A DNA stretch of 64,000 nt from NCBI RefSeq assembly GCF_004923315.1, contig NZ_CP039642.1, forward strand, positions 372,001 to 436,000. The letters run 5' to 3'. Every line of letters starts with the position of its first letter. Positions within the stretch are counted from its first letter, which is position 1. This DNA is from Azospirillum sp. TSA2s. Lineage in GTDB: Bacteria; Pseudomonadota; Alphaproteobacteria; Azospirillales; Azospirillaceae. The notes beneath the pieces were generated by a model. It made no database searches and was not told the origin of the DNA. It saw nothing but the letters and a program-made list of their open reading frames with translations. A program made the position numbers and the translations under genes. This document shows positions 9,816 through 17,612 of this stretch, piece after piece.

Positions 9816-9850
9816 GAAAAGGGAAAAAGAGGGGGACCCTTCGGTCCCCC
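9816..9850 (-). terminator. Rho-independent terminator of the Liv operon
   Basis: On the minus strand GGGGGACC-GAAG-GGTCCCCC forms a perfect 8-bp stem with a tetraloop, followed by TCTTTTTCCCTTTT. It lies 30 bases beyond the livM stop, so it should end the transporter transcript before the regulator gene. Confidence 0.85.
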
Positions 9851-9879
9851 CTGGGGGAGTTTCGGAGAAGACGGCAGAC

Positions 9880-10848
9880 TCAGTGTCCCCGCTTGGGCAG
9901 TCGGGCCATCAGCTCGCCGACGATGCCGCGGCGGAAGAGCAGGACGCAGACGACGAAGATGCAGCCGATCACCACCGGCACCGGCAGGCTGGTGGAGGCG
10001 AGGTAGCTTTCCAGCGTCACCACCAACCCGGCACCGACCACCGGCCCGAACAGCGTGCCCATCCCGCCCAACAGCGTCATCAGCACCACCTCGCCCGACA
10101 TCTGCCACGTCACGTCGGTCAGGCTGGCGAGCTGGAACACCAGCGCCTTGGTCCCGCCGGCCAGCCCGGCCAGCGAGGCCGACAGCACGAAGGCGACCAG
10201 CTTGTAGCGGTCGGTGCGGTAGCCGAGCGACACCGCGCGCGGCTCGTTCTCGCGGATCGCCTTCAGCACCTGGCCGAAGGGCGAATGCACCGTGCGCCAG
10301 ATCAGGGCGAAGCCGGCGACGAAGATCGCCAGCACGGCGTAGTACATGGTCAGCGGCTGGCTGAGGTCGAACAGCCCGAACAGCAGGCCGCGCGGCACGC
10401 CCTGGATGCCGTCCTCGCCATGGGTGAAGGGCAGCTGCAGCGCCAGGAAGAACACCATCTGGCTCAGCGCCAGCGTGATCATGGCGAAATAGATGCCCTG
10501 CCGGCGGATGGCGATCAGGCCGAAGACCAGCCCCATCAGCCCGGCGACGACGGTGGCGGCGAGCAGGCCTGCCTCTGGCGCCCAGCCCCATTCCTTCACC
10601 ACATGCGCGGCGACGTAGGCTGCCCCGCCGAAGAAGGCGGCATGGCCGAAGCTAAGCAGCCCGGCGAAGCCGATCAGCAGGTTGAAGGCGCAGGCGAACA
10701 GTGCGAAGCACAGCACCTTCATCAGAAAGACGGGATACAGCACGAAGGGTGCTGCAAGCGCGAGCAGCAGCAGGACGGCGGCGATCAGCATTGTGCCGAT
10801 GGCCGGACCCCGAACCGCGACGCGGGTGGAATTGCTGGCGACGGTCAT
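9880..10848 (-). CDS. Branched-chain amino-acid-type ABC permease (LivM-like)
   Basis: A 322-residue inner-membrane permease with about nine to ten hydrophobic segments. LivM family marks are NLLIGFAGLLSFGHAAFFGG (the conserved G-LS-GHAAF motif) and the EAA-type loop around VLKAIRENEPRAVSLGYRTD, which contacts the ATPases. It is the last transporter gene of the operon, 4 bases after livH, and is followed by a terminator. The substrate need not be leucine-type: relatives in alphaproteobacteria also import amides and aromatic acids. Confidence 0.9.
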   Translation of the reverse strand: MTVASNSTRVAVRGPAIGTMLIAAVLLLLALAAPFVLYPVFLMKVLCFALFACAFNLLIGFAGLLSFGHAAFFGGAAYVAAHVVKEWGWAPEAGLLAATVVAGLMGLVFGLIAIRRQGIYFAMITLALSQMVFFLALQLPFTHGEDGIQGVPRGLLFGLFDLSQPLTMYYAVLAIFVAGFALIWRTVHSPFGQVLKAIRENEPRAVSLGYRTDRYKLVAFVLSASLAGLAGGTKALVFQLASLTDVTWQMSGEVVLMTLLGGMGTLFGPVVGAGLVVTLESYLASTSLPVPVVIGCIFVVCVLLFRRGIVGELMARLPKRGH

Positions 10849-10852
10849 TGGA

Positions 10853-11740
10853 TCAACGCTCCCGTCCGAAGAGGCCCGCGGGCTTGATGAGAAGGACGAT
10901 CGCCATCACGACGAACACGACGATGTTGGACGCTTCGGGATAGAAGACCTTGGTCAACCCCTCCAGCAGCCCCAGCCCGAGGCCGGTGACGATGGCGCCG
11001 AGGATCGACCCCATGCCGCCGATCACCACCACGGCGAAGACGATGATGATCAGGTTGGTGCCCATCAGCGGCGACACCTGATAGATCGGCGCCGCCAGCA
11101 CGCCGGCCAGACCGGCCAGCGCCACGCCGAAGCCGTAGGTCAGCGACACCATCACCGGCACGTTGATGCCGAAGGCCTGCACCAGCGTCGGGTTCTCCGT
11201 CGCCGCGCGCAAATAGGCGCCCAGCTTCGTCCGCTCGATGGCGAACCAGGTGCCGAAGCAGATGACCAGAGAGGCGACGACGACCCAGCCGCGATAGTTG
11301 GGCAGGAACATGAAGCCCAGATTCTGCCCGCCCTGAAGGGCGGCGGGAATCGGATAGGGCTGGCCGGAGACGCCGTACTGATGGCGGAACGCCCCTTCCA
11401 GGATCAGCGCCAGCCCGAAGGTCAGCAGCAACCCATAGAGGTGGTCCAGCTTGTAGAGCCGCGACAGCATCGTCTTTTCCAGCGCGATGCCAAGCAGCCC
11501 GACGACGACCGGCGCCACCACCAGCGCCCCCCAATAGCCAATGCCGGCATAGGTCAGCAGCAGCCACGCCACGAAGGCGCCGACCATGTAGAGGGCGCCA
11601 TGGGCGAAGTTGATGACGTTCAACATGCCGAAGATCACCGCCAGCCCCAGGCTGAGCAGCGCATAGAAGGAACCATTGATCAGTCCGAGCAGAAGCTGCC
11701 CGAACAGCACTTGGGGCGGGATTCCCAGCAGGCTGACCAT
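10853..11740 (-). CDS. Branched-chain amino-acid-type ABC permease (LivH-like)
   Basis: A 295-residue inner-membrane permease, partner of the LivM-like protein. Family features are LLGLINGSFYALLSLGLAVI and GMLNVINFAHGALYMVGAF (conserved N-F-HG), and the EAA loop near YLRAATENPTLVQAFGINV. The ATG at 11740 is chosen because GGAG is just upstream and the first helix begins soon after. A longer frame would add a polar segment reaching back towards the repeat. A repeat element separates it from the binding-protein gene, but transcription probably reads through. Confidence 0.9.
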   Translation of the reverse strand: MVSLLGIPPQVLFGQLLLGLINGSFYALLSLGLAVIFGMLNVINFAHGALYMVGAFVAWLLLTYAGIGYWGALVVAPVVVGLLGIALEKTMLSRLYKLDHLYGLLLTFGLALILEGAFRHQYGVSGQPYPIPAALQGGQNLGFMFLPNYRGWVVVASLVICFGTWFAIERTKLGAYLRAATENPTLVQAFGINVPVMVSLTYGFGVALAGLAGVLAAPIYQVSPLMGTNLIIIVFAVVVIGGMGSILGAIVTGLGLGLLEGLTKVFYPEASNIVVFVVMAIVLLIKPAGLFGRER

Positions 11741-11801
11741 CTCCGCATTTCTCCCGGTTCGTTGGTGTTGGTTGTTGTTCTTCGGGTGGGTGTCGTTGAT
11801 T

Positions 11802-11913
11802 GCCCCCACCTAACCTCCCCCGCTCTCGCGGGGGAGGGACTGCCGCCGCTTTCCCGTACAAGCGCTTGTCCCCTCCCCCGCGAGAGCGGGGGAGGGTTAG
11901 GGTGGGGGTCTAA
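11802..11913. repeat. Palindromic repeat, family A, copy 3
   Basis: About 112 bp between livK and livH within the operon. Two hairpins, CCTCCCCCGCTCTCGCGGGG and its mirror CCCCGCGAGAGCGGGGGAGG, flank the spacer GACTGCCGCCGC...ACAAGCGCTTGTC. The outer arms are GCCCCCACCTAACC and GGTTAGGGTGGGGG. It may reduce expression of the distal permease genes relative to the binding protein, a common arrangement. Confidence 0.88.
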
Positions 11914-11920
11914 CTCCCCC

Positions 11921-13129
11921 TCACTTCACCAGCGGGCAGCCGCTCTGCTTCGGGTCCATGAAGGCGGTGTCGGCCGGGATGGTCTTCACGATCTTGTAAT
12001 AGTCCCAGGCCCCCTTCGATTCGGCCGGGGTCTTCACCTGGGCCAGATACATGTCGTGGAACATGCGGCCGTTGGCGGCGACCTTGCCCTTCTTGGCGAA
12101 CATGTCCTCGACCGGCAGCTCGCGCATCTTGGCGGCGACCTTGTCGGCGTCGTCGGTCTTCGCCGCCTCGACCGCCTTCAGGTAATGCTTCACCGCCGAA
12201 TAGACGCCGGCCTGCACCATGGTCGGCTTCTTGCCGGCCTTGGCCTCGAACTTCTTCGACCATTCGCGGGTCTGGTCGTCCATGTCCCAATAGAAGCCGG
12301 TGGTCAGCATCAGGCCCTGCGCCGACTGCAGCCCCAGCGCATTCACGTCGGTGATGAACATAAGCAGGCCGGCCAGGCTCTGGCCCGCCTGGGTGATGCC
12401 GAACTCCGCCGCCTGCTTGACGGCGTTGACGGTGTCGCCGCCGGCATTGGCCAGACCGATCACGTCGGCGCCCGAGCCCTGCGCCTGCAGCAGGAAAGAC
12501 GAGAAGTCGGAGGTGCCGAGCGGATGGCGCACCGACCCGACGATGGTGCCGCCCAGCGACTTCACCATCTTGGTGGTCTCCTCCTCCAGCGACTGGCCGA
12601 AGGCGTAGTCGGCGGTCACGAAGAACCACTTCTTCTTGCCCTGCTCGTACAGGGCGCGGCCGGTGCCGGCGGCCATGGCGTAGTTGTCGTAGGTCCACTG
12701 GAAGCCGTAGGGGCTGCACTGCGCGCCGCTCAGCGCGGTGGCGCCCGGACCGGACATCAGGAAGATGCGCTTCTTGTCCTTGGTGATGCCCTGCACCGCC
12801 AGAGCGGCGGCGGAGTTCGGCACGTCGGCGATGGCGTCGACGCCGCCGGTGTCAACCCACTCACGCGCCTTCGACGCGGCAATGTCGGCCTTGTTCTGGT
12901 GGTCGGCGACGACGATCTCGACCGGGGCGCCGGCGACCTTGTTGCCGAACTCCTCCGCCGCCATCCGGGCGGCGATGGCGGAGCCCTCGCCGGCGAGATC
13001 GGCGTAGATGCCGGAACGGTCGTTCAGCACGCCGATGCGGATGACGTTGTCCGACACCTGCGCCGAGGCCGGAATCGCGGTCCCGGCGAGCGTCAGCAGG
13101 GCGGTGCCGGCGAGAAGAAGCGTACGCAT
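11921..13129 (-). CDS. Liv-type ABC transporter periplasmic substrate-binding protein
   Basis: A 402-residue type-I periplasmic binding protein. Signal peptide MRTLLLAGTALLTLAGTA plus IPASAQ with an Ala-x-Ala site. The mature start IRIGVLNDRSGIYADLAGEG is typical of LivK/urea/amide receptors, and two alpha-beta lobes follow. The paralogue group with FGQSLEEETTKMVKSLGG includes receptors for aromatic acids and amides, so the ligand is open. GGGAGAGA lies about 10 bases before the ATG. The gene is flanked by a 161-bp gap to livF on one side and a repeat on the other. Confidence 0.9.
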   Translation of the reverse strand: MRTLLLAGTALLTLAGTAIPASAQVSDNVIRIGVLNDRSGIYADLAGEGSAIAARMAAEEFGNKVAGAPVEIVVADHQNKADIAASKAREWVDTGGVDAIADVPNSAAALAVQGITKDKKRIFLMSGPGATALSGAQCSPYGFQWTYDNYAMAAGTGRALYEQGKKKWFFVTADYAFGQSLEEETTKMVKSLGGTIVGSVRHPLGTSDFSSFLLQAQGSGADVIGLANAGGDTVNAVKQAAEFGITQAGQSLAGLLMFITDVNALGLQSAQGLMLTTGFYWDMDDQTREWSKKFEAKAGKKPTMVQAGVYSAVKHYLKAVEAAKTDDADKVAAKMRELPVEDMFAKKGKVAANGRMFHDMYLAQVKTPAESKGAWDYYKIVKTIPADTAFMDPKQSGCPLVK

Positions 13130-13290
13130 CAGAAGGTCTCTCCCTCTTGGTTTTATTGTCGGCCAGGGCCCTTCGGGTCCCCGTGGCCGTAGTCGGGCAA
13201 GAACCGGCGGTTCGCCGTCCCGCTCCCGTCAGGGGCGGAACGGCGCTTCCGCCGGTGATGTCGGCAGGCGATGCCGGATGGCTGGACGGC

Positions 13291-14013
13291 CTACACGCCG
13301 AGATAGGTGTGGAGCTTGTCCATGTTGGCGTCGAGCTGGTCGTTGGGGATCATGTCCACCACATGGCCCTCCTCCATCACGTAATGGCGGTCGGCGATGG
13401 TGGCGGCGAAGCGGAAGTTCTGCTCCACCAGCACGATGGTGAAGCCGCGCGCCTTGAGCGCCCGCACCGCGACACCGATCTGCTCGATGATGACCGGGGC
13501 CAGACCCTCGGTCGGCTCGTCCAGCAGGATCAGGGTGGCGCCGGTGCGCAGGATGCGGGCGATTGCCAGCATCTGCTGCTCGCCGCCCGACAGCCGCGTG
13601 CCCTGCGTCGAGCCGCGGCCCTTCAGGTTGGGGAACAGGTCGTGGATCTGCGGCACCGTCATCCCGCCGTCCTTCACCACCGGCGGCAGCGTCAGGTTCT
13701 CGTCGACGCTGAGGCTTGAGAAGATGCCGCGCTCCTCCGGCACATAGCCGATGCCCAGGCGCGGGATCCTGTGCTGGGCCATGCCGATCAGCTCGGTGCC
13801 CTGGAAGCGGATCGAGCCGGTGCGCTTGCCCATGATCCCCATGATGGCGCGCATGGTCGAGGTCTTGCCGGCGCCGTTGCGGCCCAGCAGCGTCACCACC
13901 TCGCCCTGGCGCACCTCCAGGCTGACGCCGTGCAGCACATGGCTTTCGCCGTAGTAGCCGTGCAGGTCGGCGATCTCCAGCATCGCCGTCTTGGTGTGCA
14001 TCCCGTCAGGCAT
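13291..14013 (-). CDS. Liv-type ABC transporter ATPase (LivF-like)
   Basis: A 240-residue ATPase subunit. Walker A GRNGAGKTS, signature LSGGEQQMLAIAR, Walker B ATLILLDEPTEGLAP and the H-loop region VLVEQN are all present. The family's C-terminal tail is short, as expected for LivF. It overlaps the end of the LivG-like gene by 8 bases, which indicates translational coupling. Confidence 0.92.
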   Translation of the reverse strand: MPDGMHTKTAMLEIADLHGYYGESHVLHGVSLEVRQGEVVTLLGRNGAGKTSTMRAIMGIMGKRTGSIRFQGTELIGMAQHRIPRLGIGYVPEERGIFSSLSVDENLTLPPVVKDGGMTVPQIHDLFPNLKGRGSTQGTRLSGGEQQMLAIARILRTGATLILLDEPTEGLAPVIIEQIGVAVRALKARGFTIVLVEQNFRFAATIADRHYVMEEGHVVDMIPNDQLDANMDKLHTYLGV

Positions 14014-14773
14014 GTCCGGTCCCCATGTAAGCTTCCATCACCTGCGGGTTCTTGGAGACGACCTCGTAGGGCCCCTCCGCCAGGATTTCACCGCGGCGCA
14101 GCACGGTGATGGTGTCCGACAGGTGGGCGACGACCGACAGATTGTGCTCCACCATCAGCACGGTGCGGTCGGCGGCGACCCGCTTGATGAGAGCCGCCGT
14201 GCCCTCGATGTCCTCATGGCCCATGCCGGCCAGCGGCTCGTCGAGCAGCATCACCTCCGGGTCGAGCGCCAGGGTGGTGGCGATCTCCAGGGCGCGCTTG
14301 CGGCCATAGGGCAGCTCGGCGGCGGTGTGGCCGGCCCAGGGGGTGAGGTTCACCGCCTCGATCAGTTCCAGCGCCCGGTCATGCAGGTCGTAGAGCGACG
14401 ACTCGGACTTCCAGAAATGGAAGCTGGTGCCGAGCGGCCGCTGCAAGGCGACGCGGACATTCTCCAGCACGCTGAGGTGCGGGAAGACGGCCGAGATCTG
14501 GAAGGAGCGGACCAGCCCCATCAGCGCGATGTCGGCCGGCTTGGTGCGGGTGATGTCGCGGCCCTTGTAGAGGATCTGGCCGCGCGTGGGGGTGAGGAAC
14601 TTGGTCAGCAGGTTGAACACCGTGCTCTTGCCGGCGCCGTTCGGGCCGATCAGCGCGTGGATGGTGCCGCGGCGAACCTGAAGGTTCACCTCCTTCACCG
14701 CCACGAACCCCTTGAACTCCTTCGTCAGGTTGCGCGCTTCCAGGATGATGTCGTCGTTCGGTGCGGCGTTCAT
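14006..14773 (-). CDS. Liv-type ABC transporter ATPase (LivG-like)
   Basis: A 255-residue ATPase, first gene of the Liv operon. Walker A GPNGAGKST, Q-loop LVRSFQISAVFP, Walker B VMLLDEPLAGMGHED and VLMVEHN are visible. The signature region is LPYGRKRALEIA, slightly divergent from the usual LSYG-Q form. The ATG at 14773 lies about a dozen bases after GGAGGAG. The upstream sequence has a sigma-54-type promoter 116 bases away. Confidence 0.9.
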   Translation of the reverse strand: MNAAPNDDIILEARNLTKEFKGFVAVKEVNLQVRRGTIHALIGPNGAGKSTVFNLLTKFLTPTRGQILYKGRDITRTKPADIALMGLVRSFQISAVFPHLSVLENVRVALQRPLGTSFHFWKSESSLYDLHDRALELIEAVNLTPWAGHTAAELPYGRKRALEIATTLALDPEVMLLDEPLAGMGHEDIEGTAALIKRVAADRTVLMVEHNLSVVAHLSDTITVLRRGEILAEGPYEVVSKNPQVMEAYMGTGHA

Positions 14774-14888
14774 CGGTCGCGAATTCTCCTCCCATTCGTC
14801 CTTATGTCCGGGCTCCAAGCCCAGGGCTTATTTCCGACAACGCATGTCGGGGCCGCCATGCGGCGGGACGTTTCACCGATTGTTGTAC

Positions 14889-14903
14889 GCACAAAGCGTG
14901 CCA
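14889..14903 (-). promoter_or_regulatory. Sigma-54 (-24/-12) promoter of the Liv operon
   Basis: Reading the minus strand gives TGGCACG-CTTT-GTGC, which matches the sigma-54 consensus TGGCACG-N4-TTGC at all fixed positions but one, with the GG and GC at the required spacing. It points at livG, whose ATG is 116 bases away. The gene following this operon encodes a sigma-54 activator. Confidence 0.75.
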
Positions 14904-15132
14904 CGGCCGGGTTCGCTTCGGTCGGGCCGTCGGCCCCGTTGTTTCTCCGCCGGTTTTGCTGCAGCACCCTCCATCCGCTGGCTCACCTTAGCACCGGAAA
15001 GTGTCGGATTTCCGGACACTCTGTCCACCAAACATGACAGCATCCAAAATGTCGGTACGCAAGACCGTCCGTGCGGCAGACGCCTTATTGTGGGCTTGCC
15101 AAACGCGCGCGGCACTGCGATGGTGGCCGTCC

Positions 15133-15332
15133 GACGGTGCCCTGCCCGTCCTGACGGGCGGCGGGGATAATAGGGAATGCGGTGCGGAGCTTCTTTGGAA
15201 GCGCCAATGCCGTGGCTGCCCCCGCAACTGTAAGCGGCGAGCATCCCGTCCATCATGCCACTGGCCTTCAAAGGGCCGGGAAGGCGGACGGCGATGCGGC
15301 GACCCGCGAGCCAGGAAACCTGCCGGCGGACG
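15133..15332 (+). promoter_or_regulatory. Cobalamin riboswitch upstream of cbtB
   Basis: The conserved cobalamin-aptamer elements occur in the right order: CGGTGCCC at the 5' stem, GGGATAATAGGGAATGCGGTG, GCTGCCCCCGCAACTGTAAG, GCCACTGG...CCGGGAAGGC, and the 3' box GAGCCAGGAAACCTGCCGG that closes the P1 stem. It ends about 45 bases before the cbtB ATG. In this class, bound adenosylcobalamin switches off downstream genes, here cobalt uptake and probably the whole following cob run. Confidence 0.95.
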
Positions 15333-15376
15333 TACCAACCTTTCCCAACCCCGCCGGGTGTGGCGGGAGAGCAAGG

Positions 15377-15574
15377 ATGTCTTCGATGACCACCCGTTCG
15401 ATCGATACCGCTGCCGGTTCCGCGACCCGCAGCGCCGCCCAGACCGCGGTCGCCGCCTTTGCCGCGATCCTGCTCGGCAGCTTCCTGCTGTACGGCGTCG
15501 GCTTCGCCCAGCCGCAGCAGATCCACGACGCGGCCCACGACGCCCGTCACTCCTTCGCGTTCCCCTGCCACTAA
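15377..15574 (+). CDS. cbtB: Cobalt transporter subunit CbtB
   Basis: A 65-residue small membrane protein. One transmembrane helix (AAFAAILLGSFLLYGVGFAQ) is followed by the hallmark C-terminal HDAAHDARHSFAFPCH, whose His and Cys residues are thought to bind cobalt at the membrane face. CbtB with CbtA forms a predicted cobalt uptake system often under B12 riboswitch control, exactly as here. GGGAGAGCAAGG precedes the ATG. cbtA follows 10 bases later. Confidence 0.93.
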   Translation: MSSMTTRSIDTAAGSATRSAAQTAVAAFAAILLGSFLLYGVGFAQPQQIHDAAHDARHSFAFPCH

Positions 15575-15584
15575 GCAGCGGGTC

Positions 15585-16352
15585 ATGGATCTGATCCGGC
15601 GGCTGTTCACAGCCGCTTTGGTCGCGGGCGTGCTCTCCGGCACGGCCGCGTCCGTCGTTCAGCAGGCGACGACAGTCCCGCTGATCCTCGAAGCCGAGAA
15701 GTATGAGGTGGTCACCCCGCCTCCCGCAACCTCGGCGGCGCCTGCTGGTGCGCCTGCGCCGTCGCACCAGCACGGCCCCGTGCGCGAGATCGGCGAGGGG
15801 GTGCCGACCACGCTGGACGAGGCGATGCAGCGCATCGGCCTGACCATCGTCGCCAACCTGTTGACCGGCGTCGCCTATGCGCTGCTGCTGGGTGCCGCGA
15901 TTCTGCTGGCCGGCCGGCCGATCGATGCGCGGCGCGGGCTGGTGTGGGGCATGGGCGGCTTCGTCGCCGTCTCGCTGGCGCCCTCCTTCGGCTTGGCCCC
16001 GGAACTGCCGGGTATGGCCGGGGCGGAGCTTGAGCTGCGCCAGCTCTGGTGGCTGTCCGCCGCCGCCGGGGCCGGCGTCGGCATGGCCGCGCTCGCCTTC
16101 GCCCGCAACCGTCTGGTCATCGCCGCCGCCATCCTGGCTGCCGCCCTGCCCCATCTGATCGGCGCGCCCCATCCGGAAAGCGCCGAAGGTGCGGTTCCGC
16201 CGGAACTGGCCGCCCGCTTCGTCACCGCCTCTCTCGGCGGGGCCGCCCTGTTCTGGGCGATCCTGGGTGCCACCTGCGGCTGGCTGATGAGCGGTCTGGT
16301 CCGCGATACCGAGTCCCGCCCGGCCCTGCGGGTCCAGCCCGGCGCGCGTTAA
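15585..16352 (+). CDS. cbtA: Cobalt transporter CbtA
   Basis: A 255-residue inner-membrane protein with about five to six hydrophobic segments. The N-terminal RLFTAALVAGVLSG, then a periplasmic loop rich in Pro/Ala with SHQHGP, then membrane segments including GLVWGMGGFVAVSLAPSFGL and a C-terminal AILGATCGWLMSG are typical of CbtA. Together with CbtB it is predicted to import cobalt for corrin synthesis. The ATG at 15585 gives the first helix directly after it. The frame continues upstream over cbtB but that part is not coding. Confidence 0.9.
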   Translation: MDLIRRLFTAALVAGVLSGTAASVVQQATTVPLILEAEKYEVVTPPPATSAAPAGAPAPSHQHGPVREIGEGVPTTLDEAMQRIGLTIVANLLTGVAYALLLGAAILLAGRPIDARRGLVWGMGGFVAVSLAPSFGLAPELPGMAGAELELRQLWWLSAAAGAGVGMAALAFARNRLVIAAAILAAALPHLIGAPHPESAEGAVPPELAARFVTASLGGAALFWAILGATCGWLMSGLVRDTESRPALRVQPGAR

Positions 16353-16364
16353 GGAAACAAGCCC

Positions 16365-17426
16365 ATGTCCGCACTTGCGAAAACGGCCGCCGGCAAAGTC
16401 CCGGCGACCGTCATCACCGGCTTCCTCGGCGCCGGCAAGACCACGCTGATCCGTGGCCTGCTGGAAAAGGCCGAGGGCCGCCGGTTGGCGCTGATCATCA
16501 ACGAGTTCGGCGATGTCGGCATCGACGGCGACATCCTGCGCGCCTGCGGCAACCCGACCTGCACCGAAGACGACGTGATCGAGCTGGCGAACGGCTGCCT
16601 GTGCTGCACCGTCGCCGATGATTTCGTCCCAGCCATCGAAAAGCTGCTGGCCCGGCCGGAACCGCCCGAGCACATCGTGATCGAGACCAGCGGCCTCGCC
16701 CTGCCGAAGCCGCTCGTCCAGGCCTTCCACTGGCCGGCGATCAAGACGCGGGTCACGGTCGACGGTGTCATCGCCGTGGTGGACGCCGCCGCGGCGGCGG
16801 AGGGCCGCTTCGCCCCCGATCCCGCGGCGCTGGAGGCTCAGCGCGATGCCGCCGGCACAGTCGATCATGAGACGCCGATCGAGGAGGTCTTCGAGGATCA
16901 GCTGCTTTGCGCCGACCTGATCGTCGTCAACAAGACCGATCTGGTCGCCGCCGGCGACCTCGCCCGTGTCGAGGAGCTGATCCGCGGCGCCCTCAACCAC
17001 ACGGTCGGCCGCGATGCCAAGCTGGTCCGCGCGTCGCAGGGCGCCGTCGATCCGCTGGTCCTTCTCGGCGTCGGTGCGGCGGTGGAGGACGACCTCGCCA
17101 ACCGTCCCAGCCACCATGACGACGAAGAGGGTCACGACCACGACGACTTCACCAGCTTCGTGGTGGAGCTGCCGTCGCAGCCCGACCCCGCCCGTCTGGC
17201 GATGACGCTGGAACAGGTCGCCGGCCTGCATGGTGTTTTGCGCCTGAAGGGCTTCATCGACGTGCCCGGCAAGCCGATGCGCCTGCTGGTCCAGGGCGTC
17301 GGCACCCGCATCCAGACCCACTACGACCGCCTGTGGAAGCCCGGCGAGGAGCGCCGCAGCCGTCTGGTGGTGATCGGCGAGACCGGGCTGGACCGTGATG
17401 CTGTGATTAGGGCGGTTGTTGGGTAA
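16365..17426 (+). CDS. cobW: Cobalamin biosynthesis GTPase CobW
   Basis: A 353-residue G3E-family GTPase and metallochaperone needed in the aerobic B12 pathway, probably to deliver cobalt to the CobN chelatase. Walker A GFLGAGKTT lies at about residues 20-28. The metal site GCLCCTV (C-x-C-C) is followed by the family's EDDVIE/ETSG switch region (IETSGLALPKPL) and the NKTD guanine-specificity motif. A His/Asp-rich segment SHHDDEEGHDHDDF comes before the C-terminal CobW domain, a likely metal buffer. AAGGAA precedes the ATG by 8 bases. cobN lies downstream, after a repeat. Confidence 0.95.
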   Translation: MSALAKTAAGKVPATVITGFLGAGKTTLIRGLLEKAEGRRLALIINEFGDVGIDGDILRACGNPTCTEDDVIELANGCLCCTVADDFVPAIEKLLARPEPPEHIVIETSGLALPKPLVQAFHWPAIKTRVTVDGVIAVVDAAAAAEGRFAPDPAALEAQRDAAGTVDHETPIEEVFEDQLLCADLIVVNKTDLVAAGDLARVEELIRGALNHTVGRDAKLVRASQGAVDPLVLLGVGAAVEDDLANRPSHHDDEEGHDHDDFTSFVVELPSQPDPARLAMTLEQVAGLHGVLRLKGFIDVPGKPMRLLVQGVGTRIQTHYDRLWKPGEERRSRLVVIGETGLDRDAVIRAVVG

Positions 17427-17445
17427 GGTTTAGGCTCGGTGCGGA

Positions 17446-17576
17446 GTTGGACCCCCACCTGACCTCCCCCGCTCTCGCGGGGGAGGGACTGCCGCCGTTT
17501 TTCTGGACAAGTACTCCTCCGCACAAGCGCTTAGTCCCCTCCCCCGCGAGAGCGGGGGAGGGTCAGGGTGGGGGCA
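17446..17576. repeat. Palindromic repeat, family A, copy 4
   Basis: Located between cobW and cobN in the same transcription direction. Two hairpins CCTCCCCCGCTCTCGCGGGG and CCCCGCGAGAGCGGGGGAGG flank a longer spacer (about 55 bases) that holds GACTGCCGCCG and ACAAGCGCTTAG. The outer arms are ACCCCCACCTGACC and GGTCAGGGTGGGGG. Confidence 0.88.
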
Positions 17577-17612
17577 AGTGTCCCCACTCCTTGAACGTAT
17601 CCGCGGACACCC

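Noticed and set aside
11802..11913. Family A repeats as a CRISPR array
   Set aside because: The copies are far apart, palindromic, of variable spacer and not in tandem; no cas genes are present.
14988..17321. Long minus-strand frame across cbtB, cbtA and cobW
   Set aside because: It overlaps three recognised genes and a riboswitch, and its translation has no family pattern.
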